Made by a program: the position numbers and the translations under genes | Notes under the pieces: generated by a model | What the model was told of the DNA's origin: nothing | The model's database searches: none | The model's input: the letters and a program-made list of their open reading frames with translations, nothing else | Assembly: GCA_029204225.1 (NCBI GenBank) | Contig: CM055095.1 | Span: 29,268,845-29,332,844 of the forward strand | Length of the DNA: 64,000 bases | Direction of reading: 5' to 3' | Source: Diphasiastrum complanatum | Lineage: Eukaryota > Streptophyta > Lycopodiopsida > Lycopodiales > Lycopodiaceae | Part shown: piece after piece, positions 36,756 through 49,239 of the stretch | Numbering within the stretch: the stretch's first letter is position 1 | How the letters are laid out: every line of letters begins with the position of its first letter

Positions 36756-36960
36756 TGTGTTGTATAAGTGTTGTAAAAGTAGTTGCTTTTTCAGGGAGAT
36801 ATCTATAATAAAAGTAGATTATTGTACTACTATATTCTGGGACTGGTCATGAGACCAAGGCCAATTGTATACTTGACGAGGTAGTTAGTGAAACACGTCT
36901 CTCATCAGTACAAACCCGGCTCATGTAGGCCACCAAAAAGTCTATATATATATCCCTTCT

Positions 36961-37004
36961 AGAGAGAGAGAGAGAGAGAGAGAGAGAGTGTGTGTGTGTG
37001 TGTG
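36961..37004. repeat. Compound (GA)n(GT)n microsatellite
   Basis: GA repeats to about 36988 followed by GT repeats to about 37004. Confidence 0.95.
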
Positions 37005-37009
37005 CATAA

Positions 37010-37759
37010 GCTCTGTGAGGTTTCTCAAAAATCGGAGTGGGTGCTTGAGTTAAGTTCTACTATGCTATTCTCAGATCCTATTCGTTAGAATTTTAATTGA
37101 TTCGTAGTGATATCTATGTCAAAAATGCAACAAAATAAACCCAATTGGTCCTAGAAATGATGGAGAAAGCACCTACAAAAGATCCAATCAAGATGTATAA
37201 GCTAGATTACTAATCAATACATTGATTTCTAGCCTGAACTCCATAAACACGCATGTGAGTGTACGGCCTGTTGCTGCCTGTGTACTATACCTACACCTTC
37301 AATCACATCTAATGACCACAAAAAATCATATGACAATCGCAATCATCATTCAAAAGATAGACGCAAACTAGTCATCAAGAAAGATCTCGATTTTACCCAT
37401 AAATTGATGGAGACCCCATCACATATTCATACATTAGTAGCTCGGATCTGAGCATTTTAGGGCTTCTTTGATCTCATCGTACCCTAACCCTAACATCTAA
37501 TCTAATAGGTCATTGATCCATCCTAATTTGGGGTCAAGATCTCAAGATCCAAAAACAATGTAAAACATGTTAACTTTAGCTCCTAGAATCTATCTACCCT
37601 ATCTATGCACATTTTGGCCTCATCCCAAAGGTACCATTCCAAATCTAGGTTATTGATTTGACTTAGAAGAAGTTATCCTATTTTTTTGGCATGTGTGACA
37701 TCCCACAACATGGCCTCAATGCAATTTACAAGTGGAATTTACAAACTAGCTTGTGTAAT
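37010..37759. other. Gene-free interval
   Basis: Probably partly a degenerate copia LTR (left) and unclassified AT-rich DNA. A 13 bp telomere-like CCCTAACCCTAAC at about 37482 is too short to mean anything. Confidence 0.5.
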
Positions 37760-38515
37760 TGTTGGAGGCTTTGCGGATCTCAAGGCAACCCTAACCCTAG
37801 TTAATAAGTGAGAGGGATTTGGCACCCTGCATGTGTAAGTCCAACCCAATGATCACATAGTTATTTGATTGATTAGTTAAAAGTTAATAAAAGGACTTTA
37901 GGGCTTTTTTGGGGACTTTTAATGTCGTAGGGCCTAAATGTCAAGTTAGTGAATAAAGTTGGGTTTCCCTCCAATTTTGATGGTTCCCAATCTTTTTTTA
38001 ATTTGAATAAAAAGAGAGACAAGACTGGACCAATAGGATTTAGAGGCCAGGGTCCTCCTCTCTACTATAAGAAAGGGACCAACTCGACTTGCTCCTCATG
38101 TTCATTTCCTCATTTCAATAAAGCAGATTGGTTCTCTTCAGAAATGGATTGATGAATGTCCTTGCTCTCTATCACTTTTCCTCCGTCTCTCATGCTTATT
38201 TGGATTTTGCTAATTGTTGGATCTAAGTGTTATTGGGATTGTATGTTATTATACTTTTTGTGAGAGAGAAAGAGTAACCTATCTCTGTTGTGGATGTGTA
38301 GTGTTAAGGGATTGTAAGTGTTAAGGGATGTGTAGTGTTAAAGAGTAGGATTAATGGATGTAGAGATAGATGTGAATCCTCCATTCATGTTGAAATCTGA
38401 ACTAAACTAAAGCTCTCATGGGAACGAACCTACGCGTGACAACTAACTCCATCTCTTTGATGCTAGATTGACTAGATCTTGGATTCAGGTTAGGCAAGGA
38501 AAGAAACCCACTACA
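37760..38515 (+). repeat. Gypsy LTR copy A, 756 bp
   Basis: Starts TGTTGGAGGC and ends AACCCACTACA, immediately before a decayed primer site (TTTTGGCGCCAATGCC). It aligns along its length with copy B at 39125-39857. Confidence 0.88.
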
Positions 38516-39124
38516 ATTTTGGCGCCAATGCCAAGAAGCTACGCCAATTTTTCAATTGCAGCATGATTGTTGGATAGTTAGCTTGCATTAGGCATCTTGT
38601 CGTGACATGAATAGTGTTAGATCTGCATTTTAGAGTTAGTTCGGGATTGATTTTGTTTGATTTGAGTGGATTGGCTTGTTTGAAATCAAATCTGATTGAT
38701 AAATAGGAAAAGCTATTCAGATCACCAATTTTAAGATCCATTTGAATCTGAGATATCAGAGAAAATAACAAAAATCGGTCAAATCTGCCAGATTTGGTCA
38801 AAACAGAGGCAAAAAGTGTCATCAGAGCTTATATCTTTTTACCCTCTTTCAGAAAACCTTCGCCGAGTTGCAGACACCTTCGATTTTGTTTACAAAACCT
38901 TCAGTTTGAAGGGCGAAGATTAATTCCCAGCAGATTAATTACATCAAAAAAACCGTCAAAAAACACCGAAAAATTGCCAAAACCCTAATACAAAAAAAGA
39001 ACCTTTGCCCGATTCACTGTGCTTAGGTGTGATTCAAATCTATCTACTGCCAGGTTGACAAAGAATAATACCAAAAATACAAAGGTTTTCAGAAGATCGG
39101 TTGTCATATTGCCATACTTTTGCC
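38516..39124 (+). mobile_element. Truncated leader of gypsy copy A
   Basis: Homologous to the leader downstream of copy B (39858-40470), including the phrases TTAGCTTGCATTAGGCATCTTGTCGTG and ACCTTCGCCGA(G/A)TTGCAGACACCTTC. It stops at TTTTGCC, where LTR copy B begins, so only about 610 bp of leader remains. Confidence 0.85.
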
Positions 39125-39857
39125 TGTTGGAGGGTTTGCGGATCCCAAGGCAACCCTAACCCTAGTTAATAAGTGAGAGGGATTTGGCACCCTGTGTGTG
39201 TAAGTCCAACCCAATGATCACATAGTTATTTGATTGATTAGTTAAAAATTAATAAAGGACTTTAGGCCTTTTTGCGGGACTTTTAATGTCGCAGGGCCTA
39301 ATTGTAAAGTTAGTGAATAAAGTTGGGTTTCCCTCCAATTTTGATGGTTCCCACACTTTTTTAAATTTGAATATTCAGAGGCCAGGGTCCTCCTCTCTAC
39401 TATAAAAAGAGACCAACTCGAGTTGCTCCTCATGTTCATTTTCTCATTTCAATAAAGCAGATTGGTTCTCTTTAGAAATGGATTGATGAATGTCCTTGCT
39501 CTTCCTTTCTTTTCCTCCATTTCTCATGCTTTCTTTGGTATTTGCTAATTGTTGGATTTGATTATTATTGGGATTGCTATTTCTTATGCTTTTTGTGAGA
39601 GAGAAAGGGAGAGAGAGAAGAGTAAGTTTCTATCATTGTTGTGGATTTAGGGTTAATGGAAGTAGGGTTAATGGATTTTAGTGTTAATGCTTTGTGTTAA
39701 TGGATGTTAGTGTTAGATCCTCCATTCATGTTGAAATCTGAACTATACTATCGCTCTCATGGGAACGAACCTACGCGTGACAACTAATTTTCGTCTCTTT
39801 GATGCTAGATTGACTAGATCTTGGATTCAAGCTAGGCAAGGAAAGAAACCCACTATA
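39125..39857 (+). repeat. Gypsy LTR copy B, 733 bp
   Basis: Begins TGTTGGAGGG, ends CCCACTATA. It contains a plausible promoter (CTACTATAAAAAGAGACC, about 39395-39412) and a CAATAAAGC polyadenylation-like word, and precedes a good primer site. Confidence 0.88.
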
Positions 39858-39861
39858 ATTT

Positions 39862-39880
39862 TGGCGTCGTTGCCGGGGAG
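39862..39880 (+). other. tRNA-Asp primer-binding site
   Basis: TGGCGTCGTTGCCGGGGAG is complementary to the 3' end of plant tRNA-Asp with one change, as in plant Tat/Athila gypsy elements. It fixes the 5' LTR-internal boundary and strand. Confidence 0.9.
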
Positions 39881-41060
39881 CTACGCCAATTTTTCAATTT
39901 GCAGCATGTTTGGCTGATGGTTAGCTTGCATTAGGCATCTTGTCGTGGCATGAATAGTGTTAAAACTGCATTGTAGGGATAGTTTGGGATTGATTTTGCT
40001 AGATTTTGAGTGGATTTGCTTGTTTGAAATCTAATCTGATTATTAAATAGGAAAAGCTATTCAGATCACTAATCTTAAGATCCATTTGGATCTGAGATAT
40101 CAAAGAAAATAACAAAAATCGATCAAATTTGTCAAAATTGGTCAAAAAGAGGCAAAAAGCGTCATCAGAGCCCATAACTTTTTACCCTCTTTCAGGAAAC
40201 CTTCGCCGAATTGCAGACACCTTCAATTTTATTTACAAAATCTTCATTTTGAAGGGCAAAGATTAATTCCCAGCAGATTTCCAGAAACATCAGAAAAACC
40301 ACCAAAAAACACCAAAAATTATCAAAATCCTAAAAAATACAGAAAAAGAACCTTCGCCCAATTCATTGTGCTTAGATGTGATTCAGATCTATCTACTACT
40401 AGGTCGGCAAAGAATAATACCAAAAATAGAAAGATTTTCAGAGGATTAATTGTCATATTGTCATATTTTTGCCAAAAAAGTCACTTTTTTGCAAAATTAC
40501 CCGTATTACTCTTGATCCTTCGCCAGAACCTTCGCCAAGTTTTCAGAACATTCTACTTATATAAAAATACTATTTTTGAGTTCGGCGAAGATTTATCTTG
40601 ATCAGATCATAAAAAATCTTGATTTTTACCCTTGCCAAATCACAAAAACTATATTTTCTTGTGTCAAAAACCTTCGTCCGGTTGCCCATAGTTTTATCTG
40701 TGTCAAATCTTCCATCTGAGAAGTCGGCGAAGGTTATTTTCCAAGGAATTGCCTGAAAAGTGTTCAGAGAGTTTTTATCCCAAAATAGCACTGTTGAACC
40801 TTCGTCGAACCTTCGCTAGTCCTATTTTTAGTTTCTGATTTTCCAAATCAAGTCTCTGTCAAAATTTGGATCAGAGCTGATATATTCTGAATTGGACTCT
40901 GAGAGAATTATAATTTTTGAGAAGTATTGATTGATCGAATTTTGGTTAGTCTTTCATCATATAGAATCAGATTCTTGAAAAGTGAAATAGAGCTAGTAGA
41001 TCTAATCTGAGATAGTTTTTGGAAAACTCTATATCCAATCACATTATCAATTTGATCTAA
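39881..41060 (+). mobile_element. Long untranslated leader of the gypsy element
   Basis: About 1.2 kb without coding potential, rich in AACCTTCGCC-type words (40195, 40345, 40525, 40670, 40800). Long repetitive leaders are usual in this gypsy group. Similar CCTTCGCATTTT words recur at the right edge of the window (63.4-64 kb). Confidence 0.7.
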
Positions 41061-42950
41061 ATGGCTGCCCCTGGAGCTGCTCCTAGAGGTGCTCCATAGG
41101 AGGTCAATCCAATTATTGTTAGAAGAGCACCCCGATTGGATCTACCCAAATATAATGGATTAACAGATCCAGTTCAATTTCTTCAGATCTATACTGAATC
41201 CTATGAGGTCTATGGTGAGATTTATCCTCAAGATAAACTTAAGCTGTTTCCTATGGCCTTAACAGGTGCAGCACAAGATTGGTACTATAACCAAGATGAA
41301 ACTGAGCGTACAGATTGAGAGGTTGTTAAACGAGCCCTTATCACACGGTTCAAACCGCGGAAGTTTATGGAAGACCCTTTCCTACTTTTAAGTAAAATTA
41401 AAATGGGAAAGCGAAAAATGGTTCGAGATTACATGGAAAGGGTGAAACGTCTTAGATCTGAATGTGAGCTTGAGCTGATTAATGAAAATGCCATGATTAT
41501 GTGATTTTTGTCAGGTCTACCTAAACAGATCCGACGTGAACTGAAATGCCATAATGAGTACGCACTTTTGCAAAATGCGATGGACGATGCAATTCGAGAG
41601 GAAGATGAAGATTTAGATGATGAGCCGAATGTCAGTATGTTGCCTTATACAGCAGGGCAGACTACTACGACATCCACCACTATTGCATCAACGAATGCCA
41701 ACGCTACTGTAGAAATGATGCTCAATGAGTTCGAGAAACTTGGGAAGACCCAGCAGAAACAGATGGAAAAGTTGTAGTTTCAGTTGCAATTTGATGAGAA
41801 GATCAACTCATTGGAAAATTTCCACGGAGAAGCGAACAAAGAACCTGAGAAGTTTGCAAAGACTTTTCCTAACAGGGAAAATGTCTGGTGTTCTATTTGT
41901 ACATGAAATCACACAGTGAACGAGTGTCCTCAATTGAAAAAACGAATGGAAGTCAGTGTTTGCCATCTGTGTAATTCACCTGACCATGAGACTGCCTTTT
42001 GCAACTTCAACCCTCGGATGATTCAGCAACGGTTTGCCCAAATGGGATATCGAGATCCACAATATGGAGGCAATCCAGCAGCAACACTACGACAATCTAC
42101 TCTTGGATATCCGGAGCATCTAGCCTTGCTTGCCCCACCAAAGCACTCCGCTCCTCCTGCCAATTTGATGGAACTAGAACCTTACAGAAGTGCTGAGCAA
42201 TGGAGCTACGGTAATGATCAGGAAGGTGGATCTTTAGAATAGTATGCCATTTATGCTGCCGCTCAACAACAAGCCTCGAAAAATTGGGCCAGATCACCAC
42301 TTGGATGCTTTGCATGTGGAGAAAATCACAGAGTTGCAGAATGCCCAAATAAAGAGAAATTTGTACCATTTTGTCGTGACTGTGGATATGGGCATTGCTA
42401 TAAAGACTGTCCAGCAAGACCGAAGCCACCACCAGCTACAGCACCTGTAAATTTGATACCAATCAAGCAAGGATTGGTAGCTCATAATAAACCAAGTGCC
42501 CCCTTGATGGTGGTCACTAGAGCACAAAAGCAAAAAGAACCAGTAGTGGATTCAGTTCCTGCTGATTCTATACCATTGAACGATACACCAACAGCATCCG
42601 AAGTTTATCCAAATCTTAATGCAGAAAAACGAAGATATTAGGATATGAGAGAGTGGATTAAGCATCTGCAAGAAGAAGAGGAACTTGAAGCTGCTAAAGT
42701 AACAGCTGAAGTTCGGTCTTCACCATTGCAGCCTTCAAGAAATTTATGTACGGATATAAATGATCAATCACATCATCACGAAGATCCCTTCAAGGTGATG
42801 GAACCGGAAGCACCGCATACAGAATTACTCATGAATATTTTGTCTAGCAAGATCAAAATTTCATTGGGAGAGCTCCTGAAGTTGGTGCCAAAAGCAAAAG
42901 AAGTCTTAGCACAAAAGTTAGCTCAAGAAGAATCAGAAGACCATTAGGAG
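41061..42950 (+). pseudogene. Ty3/gypsy gag with several zinc knuckles
   Basis: Starts at ATGGCTGCC. A retrotrans_gag domain follows: DLPKYNGLTDPVQFLQIY, KLFPMALTGAAQDWYY, ALITRFKPRKF, RDYMERVKRLRSEC, FLSGLPKQIRRELKCHN. After a linker come four CCHC-like knuckles: CSICT-NHTVNEC (about 41890, disrupted by a stop), CHLCNSPDHETAFC (about 41960), CFACGENHRVAEC (about 42303) and CRDCGYGHCYKDC (about 42378). One frame runs throughout without indels but is cut by stops at about 41097, 41317, 41502, 41776, 41906, 42240, 42639 and 42945. Nearly every stop is one C-to-T or G-to-A change from Gln, Arg or Trp. The product would be the capsid/nucleocapsid precursor; it is not expressible as a whole. Confidence 0.88.
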
Positions 42951-43019
42951 CCGCTCTTTTGTGCTGGATTTGAAGAATCTAACGATGTACTACATGTTGG
43001 AGCAGCTTGGGAAAGTGAA

Positions 43020-43440
43020 CAAAAGAATATCACTCTGCCAATACAACATAGACAATTTTCTAAAGAAACAGCCGTGATAGGCGGCGGTTTAGAAATTGAC
43101 CTGATTTCTACAAAGCTATGTACAAAATGGGGCCTTACAAAGATTAAGCCTGCTACTTTTGCTATTAAGCTGGCTGATCAAATGACGGTTCGTCCACGAG
43201 GAATGGTGGAAGATATACCTATCAGGATTGTAGGAGTACAGTTCGTCATTACTTTCGTCTTGGTGGACTTACCAGAAGCACCAAATGTCTACCAAAATCT
43301 CTTAGGACATCCATGGTTACGAGTTGCGCAAGTAATTCATAACTGGGGTATCGGCAAAATCACTTTTGAAAATCGTGAACGTGCAGTTAAAATTGATCCT
43401 ACGACTTAGACTGTCAAGCCAATGGTTCAAAAAGCGGATG
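43020..43440 (+). pseudogene. Gypsy retropepsin-like protease domain
   Basis: VIGGGLEIDLISTKLCTKWG aligns with the family active-site block (usually ID-GGS-x-N-LIS), with the catalytic Asp apparently replaced by Gly. PEAPNVYQNLLGHPWL matches the C-terminal D.LLGRPWL flap/closing motif. In the same frame as gag; a stop (TAG at about 43408) and then a frameshift follow. Confidence 0.75.
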
Positions 43441-43464
43441 ACGATTCATCAATAATGGATCACA

Positions 43465-45560
43465 GTGATCAACCACTACGATTCTCAAACGGATACTGTC
43501 AATTGGAACAAAGCTCTTGCAACAATTGATTGTACAGCAGGATATATGTGTCAACAAGATATTCAATCAGAGATGAGCGAGATTTCCTTGTTAGATCAAA
43601 CTTTGGATACGCCAATCACGTTTCCACTAAATGTGCTGAATGTAGCCTGGATATCAACAGAACCTATACGAGATCCAATTGAGGATGATCTCATACCAAT
43701 GAGCCATGCCTTAACTTATGATGGCAATGCAGAACTTACGGATGAACAGATTCTACATCATATGGATCCGACCAAATTTGGAGTGCGTAATATTCTTGAT
43801 GAACCAACAATCAAATCGGTCAAAGCATTTATATTGAAGGGAGACAGGATGACAGGTTCGATGACGAAGAAACAAGCATAGCAACATTATAATACGGTCC
43901 TGAAATGGGAAAATCCCCCTCAAAAGTTTGATTTAAAGGAAGTGCCACCTCTATTGGATAAAGACAAAGGAAAAGTCAAGAATGATTCTTCAAGTCAGAT
44001 CTCCAGCAAGACATCATCGTCTAGAAAGTCTTCACCTGAGAAGAAAGATTTATCATCCCGGAAGTCATCACCTCCACAATCAATACCTGCTAAGAAGACT
44101 AAATGAAGATCCAAGACCAATCCTTTCGAAAAAGAACAAGCAAATGTAGTCCAGCATGATATGCCAGAGCATTTTAAACGTTATATACTGGATGATGTGG
44201 TTATCATGTTACCTAAAGCACATCATGAACCTGAAGAACACATGCCGGAATCTAAAGAGAATTACGATGGCCCAGCTAGGATGCAACCAATAAATCTTGT
44301 AGAACCAGGAGAACCATAAAAGATTGTACAAGTGAAATCACAACTTAAACCTGAACAGTATCAAGCACTCTGTTTGCTACTTATTAAGTATCAAGATTGT
44401 TTTGCATGGACTTATCAAGATTTGAAGGGTATTTCGACATCAGTCATTGAACATACCATACCTTTAGTACCTGATGCATTACCAAAGGTTACAAAGTTCT
44501 ATTGCTGTAATCCTAATGTGGCATATCTGATAAAGAAAGAACTTCAGAGATTGGTTGATGTCGATTTCATTTATGAGATCAAGCATACCAAATGGATCTC
44601 ACCGATTGTCATTGTTCCTAAGAAAAATGGAAAATTGTGAATCTGTGTGAATCTCAAAGCATTGAATAAAGTGACACGGAAGGATCACTTTCCGTTACCT
44701 TTTACTGAAAGCATTTGGGATCGCCTTGCTGGAGCGGAAGCTTATAGTTTCTTGGATGGATTTAGTGGTTACAACTAGGTTAAGATTGCACCTGCCGATC
44801 GTCACAAATCTGCTTTTTCAACAGAATGGGGCACCTATGCTTACAAAGTAATGTCGTTTGGACTCTGTGATGCACCAAGTTCATTCCAAAGAGTAATGCA
44901 ATTTTTCTTTAAAGATTATCTGCAGAAATTCCTTGAAATTTACTTGGACGACTTGGGAGTTCATAGTACAGATACAGACCACCTGGATCGATTGGAGAAA
45001 GTCTTTGAAAGATGTCGCAAATATCAGATTTCTCTAAATCCAAAAAAATGCCAGATATGGATTTCTCACGGAGTGGTGCTTGGACATGTGATATCAAGAC
45101 ATGGTATTGTCATCGATTACTCTAAGATCAAAGTTATTGTGGAATTGCCACCGCCAGCAACAATTCAAGGAGTTTATGTGTTTATGGGTCATGCAAACTA
45201 CTATCAAATTTTTATTATCTTCTTTGCGGATTTAGCACGACCTATATACAAATTAACTATTGCTCCTATTTGGACAGTAGAGGCGTTAGAAGCCTTTGAA
45301 AAGTTAAAAAAAGCATTATCTTCAGCACCAATACTGTGTTCTCCATATTGGACATTAGAGTTTCATGTTCATACGGATGCCTCAAAATAGGATTATCCTA
45401 TACAATTTGCAAGTAGACAACTTACAGATCCAGAGGAGAATTATTCAACAACAGAACGTGAAGCGCTAGCATGATTTTTTCTGTCCGGAAATCTCCCCCT
45501 ATCTCATGGAAACGCACTTTGCATTTTATACGGATCATCAATCGTTACTTTACTTGGTAC
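43465..45560 (+). pseudogene. Gypsy linker, reverse transcriptase and truncated RNase H
   Basis: A single new frame. A Ser/Lys-rich linker (43465-44300) is followed by RT: DCFAWTYQDLKGI, VIEHTIPLVPDA, KKELQRLVDVDFIYE, WISPIVIVPKKNGKL, stop, ICVNLKALNKVTRKDHFPLP, AYSFLDGFSGYN, stop, VKIAPADRHKSAFSTEWG, YKVMSFGLCDAPSSFQRVM, and the catalytic box FLEIYLDDLGVHS. The connection and RNase H begin with LGHVISRHGIVIDYSKI, EALEAFEKLKKALSSAPIL, FHVHTDASK, stop, FASRQLTDPEENYSTTEREALA. Coding similarity stops near 45560, before the rest of RNase H and the integrase, where the LTR of a minus-strand copia follows about 100 bp later. Confidence 0.92.
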
Positions 45561-45657
45561 TTGAAATATGCTAGGTCTCATTGTCTCCTATGTCCAAATG
45601 TACACCCATATTCAATGTCAATCTTCTTCATACATAATGATTGATAAGAAAGGATGA

Positions 45658-46305
45658 TGTGTCAACATTTCACACATGTGGAGTCTTCCAAAACAAAGTG
45701 TTTGATCTTCTAATGTGTGTGTGATTGCACATGACTCTATCTCTTGATTGATGTAAGCAATCTAACTAGACAATGTCAAGGCAAGAGCACACAAGCATGC
45801 ATCCACAATCCAGAACTATCATCCACATAGTACAAGCACACTTGATGAAAAAGAAAACAAGTATACAAACTTGTTGGTCTCGGGTAGAGAGAGAATTACA
45901 AAGGATTTTCTCTCGGATAGAGAGAGAACATGAGGTATTGGATAGAGAGAGTATTATAAAGGATTTGCTCTCGGGTAGAGAGAGAACATGAAAATTTTTC
46001 TAAGTGTTGGAGCTCAACTCTCATCAAAAAACAAAGTGTCAATACAAGCTCTCTCTCACTCTCATAGAGTGGCTCAAGATCTAAGAAGGATGGAAAGAAA
46101 GCTCAATGATTGGACCACTCTCAAATCACCTCTTACTATGATTGGACCATTTTGGTACACCTCTTGCTCCTATTGGTCCACATGGCAAAATTACATGATG
46201 AGGTGCGTAATCTTTGCTCTCTACCATCAAGCGAAGTGTAAGCAAACTACACTAACTCATGCTAATCTAGAGCATAATTTGCCTAAATCACAAAATGAAA
46301 GTTGA
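45658..46305 (-). repeat. Copia 3' LTR (right boundary approximate)
   Basis: TGTCAACATTTCACACATG resembles the LTR start at 10161. The interior holds repeated CTCTCGG(A/G)TAGAGAGAGAA units (45878-45990) that form short direct repeats. It lies just left of a minus-strand copia RNase H, as a 3' LTR should. Confidence 0.6.
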
Positions 46306-46309
46306 CCAC

Positions 46310-46800
46310 TAACATATTTAAAAGTGTGCATGGAAGTGTATGTAGCCTAGCACCCCCAAAACTCAAGATCCTAGACAAATAGCTTTTAAATCTCTTTACA
46401 CTCCTTTGAAGATATCTATCTACTTTAACATAGATTTTGATCAAGCCAAGATTAGATCTAAAGTTGACAAAAGCATTCTTGAGCAATGGTTTTGTGAGAA
46501 GATCTATAACATATGATGATGATCCAATATGCTCCAAGGTGATCTCTCTCCCAATGACTTTCTCCCTTAAAAAGTGGTGTGCTATCTTGATGTGCTTGTT
46601 TTTTGCATGGAATTTTGGATTGTTTGCAAGAGCTTGTGCTGAAATATTATGATTTCTGACAATAGGTAGATCCTCATCCTTGATGCACCTTAGCTCCATG
46701 AGTAGCCTCTTGATCCATAAAACCTCCTTGGTGGTTGTTGTAAGGGCTTTGTACTCAGCTTCACATGATGATAATGATATAGTATCTTGTTTCTTGAGAA
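46310..46800 (-). pseudogene. Copia RNase H fragment
   Basis: On minus: SSCEAEYKALTTTTKEV-type block (about 46770-46720), LRCIKDEDLPI, NHNISAQALANNPKFHA, NKHIKIAHHFLREK, and YVIDLLTKPLLKNAF. The Asp of the usual CDN motif reads NHN here. Similar to the fragment at 10694-11062. Confidence 0.85.
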
Positions 46801-46959
46801 ACGAAGATATAAGATTGCCTCCAATAAAGATGGTGTAAGTACTTGTGGACTTTCAATCTGCTTTATTGCAGATTAGATCCTCTCCTTTGTAGATCGAACC
46901 ATAGTCTAATGTGGAGGAAACATATCTCAAGATCCTTTTGGCCGACTTCCAATGACAAA

Positions 46960-47690
46960 CTTTTGGATCTTGCATGTATTGACTCAATTTGTGCATACTA
47001 AAACTCAAATATGGCCTAGTTATTGTCAACCAAATAAGGGAGCCAATAGACTCCTATTAGAAAGTCCCATATGAAAATTTTTAAGCATACAAAGAGCATA
47101 TCTAGATTGACTAATAAAAGCTTGATCTTGCCATAAATCTATTTCTAGGCCTAAGTGTAATGGAGATATTCTAGATCTTGCATCTTAAACTCTCTCCCTA
47201 GTGCACTTTTTTTTTCTTCAATAATCTTCATGCAACTTCCACTCAAAATAATATCATCTACATAATTAATGAGAATGACTATTTTGCTATCTACAAACTT
47301 AATGTACAAAGAAGGATCATAATCACTTAGATTGAAATCCAAGTGAGATATGGTAAGGGTTTAGCCTTGCATACCAAGACCTTGGGGCTTTTTTAAGGCC
47401 ATATAAGCTTTTGAACAAGAGACATACTTTGTAATCTTTACCTTCCTTTATAAAACCTTCCGGTTGTTCCATATAGATCTCCTCCTCAAGGTAGCCATCG
47501 AGGAAGGCATTTGAAACGTCAACTTGAGACATCCTCCACTTGTAGTAGCATGCAATGGTAATAAGGACCCTTATTGTGACCATCTTGGCCACGGGTGCAA
47601 AAATTGTCTTCATAGTCAAGACCTTTGATTTGTGCATATCCCTTTGCATATAGTCTTGCTTTTTATTTGTTGATTGATCCTTCATTGTTG
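46960..47690 (-). pseudogene. Copia reverse transcriptase fragment
   Basis: Minus order: [36 protein letters not shown] (first catalytic Asp), [30 protein letters not shown]. After a frameshift near 47335 the LINYVDDIILSGSC box and REFKMQDLEYL follow. An IGSLIWL...TRPYLSF-like tail decays toward 46960. The segment between KWR and GFIKEG is present here but absent from the copia at 4.9-7.5 kb. Confidence 0.88.
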
Positions 47691-47699
47691 TACTTTATC

Positions 47700-48088
47700 C
47701 TAAACACCCACTTGCATCCAGTCACATGCTTGATAGGTGGATCTACAAGCTCCCAAGTGTTGTTTGAGATCTAGGCATCATACTCACTGGTCATGGCTTC
47801 AAATCACTCCTTAGATTGGAGTGCATCTTGGAAATTTCTTGGCTCTTCATGAGAAATGAAAAAAACATGATAAGTGGTGCCATCTTCCACTTGCTTGTCT
47901 TTATCCACATAGGTGAGCCTCCTTGGCTCAGATCTCTCTGTCATGGATCTCCTTGGTGTGATTGCTTGAAGATCCTCCTCCTCAAGCCTCGACCCCAACG
48001 TATCTTGATTTTCATCAATACTGATAATTTTAGATTCATCATGAGATGACTTGATCTTGGTGTGAAGAAAATCAACTAGTTTTGTCAT
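47700..48088 (-). pseudogene. Copia integrase-RT linker
   Basis: Contains RRSMTERSEPRRLTYVDKDK and HVFFISHEEPRNFQDAL, the spacer between integrase and RT in this copia family (compare 19200-19260). Homology ends near 48088, next to the LTR of another copia. Confidence 0.78.
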
Positions 48089-48114
48089 TTGCTATTTGGC
48101 ATATTGAGGCCAAT

Positions 48115-48717
48115 TGTACATAAGAACTTATAGATAGTTAAAAATAGTATACTTACTATTTTAAGCAAGTACATAGGTGGATTAGGTTGTATTTGGACCT
48201 ACTATAATTGGCTGGAAGAGATACATTGAATCTAGTCAAGCTAGTCTAGGTTTTTGGCAAGTACCTAGAAACTTCCGTAAGTTGATAAGCTTAGGCAAGA
48301 TGATCTAAATAGTCAAGAGGATGTTATAAATAGGCATACAGACAAGGGAAAATTGCATCTCTCTCGTTATTCTCTCATTCATTCTTATGAAAGATATCTC
48401 TTTTGGTTTCTACATCAATCTCTTGCATTTTGATGGTGATATAGTGAATTTTTGTGCATACAATGTTGATTTTCTTATGTATATGATTTCACACGTGTGT
48501 GTACTGAAATTGTATAGCTTTTGTACGAGCAAGGATAGTATCATATTGTACCTAAGTGTTTATGAAAGTTCTTGTTGAGTTCTCATCTTCTATGTGTAAT
48601 TGATGCATGATTTCTACATTGGTAGTGAAGCTAGATGTGCTCTCCAAATTAGCTAAAGATCAAAGGGCATAAATAGGTCATTTGGATCTGATTTTTTCAC
48701 ATGGTATCAAAGATTTG
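48115..48717 (+). mobile_element. Copia 5' LTR and tRNA-Met primer site
   Basis: LTR from TGTACATAAG to TTTTTTCACA (48701), then TGGTATCAAAGATTTG, a variant initiator tRNA-Met site. GTTATAAATAGGC near 48325 is a good LTR TATA box. It belongs to the plus-strand relic at 49240-49960. Confidence 0.75.
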
Positions 48718-49239
48718 TTTCAGGCTATATTTGGAGGCGAAGCCTATTCTAGTGAGTGATTTGGAGGCACCATTAATTCTAGAGTGTGCTAGAGTGGTTC
48801 CTTGTCAAAATGAAGCATTTCCAAATGTAGAAAAGGGATCTTTGCGATACAAAGCTCAATTTAAGTCAAAACACTTGTAGTAGGCCAATTTCCTTCCCTA
48901 ATTGCTGTATTGTGGTGAGTTTTATTGCATGATAAAGGGGATACATCATTCTTCAAGATTCTATATCAAGTTTCTAGCTTTTGCATGTAGAATTTGTGTG
49001 ATTTAATATATGCATTTTTGTAAAAACCCTAAAGTTGATAGGATCTCTTGATTTTGAAGTTGATGGACTTTTCAAGAGTGTATTTCAATCTTAGGAGAGT
49101 GCAAAAGTTCATGATATATAGGTTGACCATGTGTTGATCAAGTGTCATCAATTCTATGTGTTGGATTTGGCAAAGATGGATGCCATCAGGATTTTGATTG
49201 GTAGTATCTTCTTTCAATTGGTTTATGTATCAAATGGAT

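Noticed and set aside
37482-37500. Telomere-like CCCTAACCCTAAC
   Set aside because: Only about two units; too short for an interstitial telomere block and expected by chance in such DNA.
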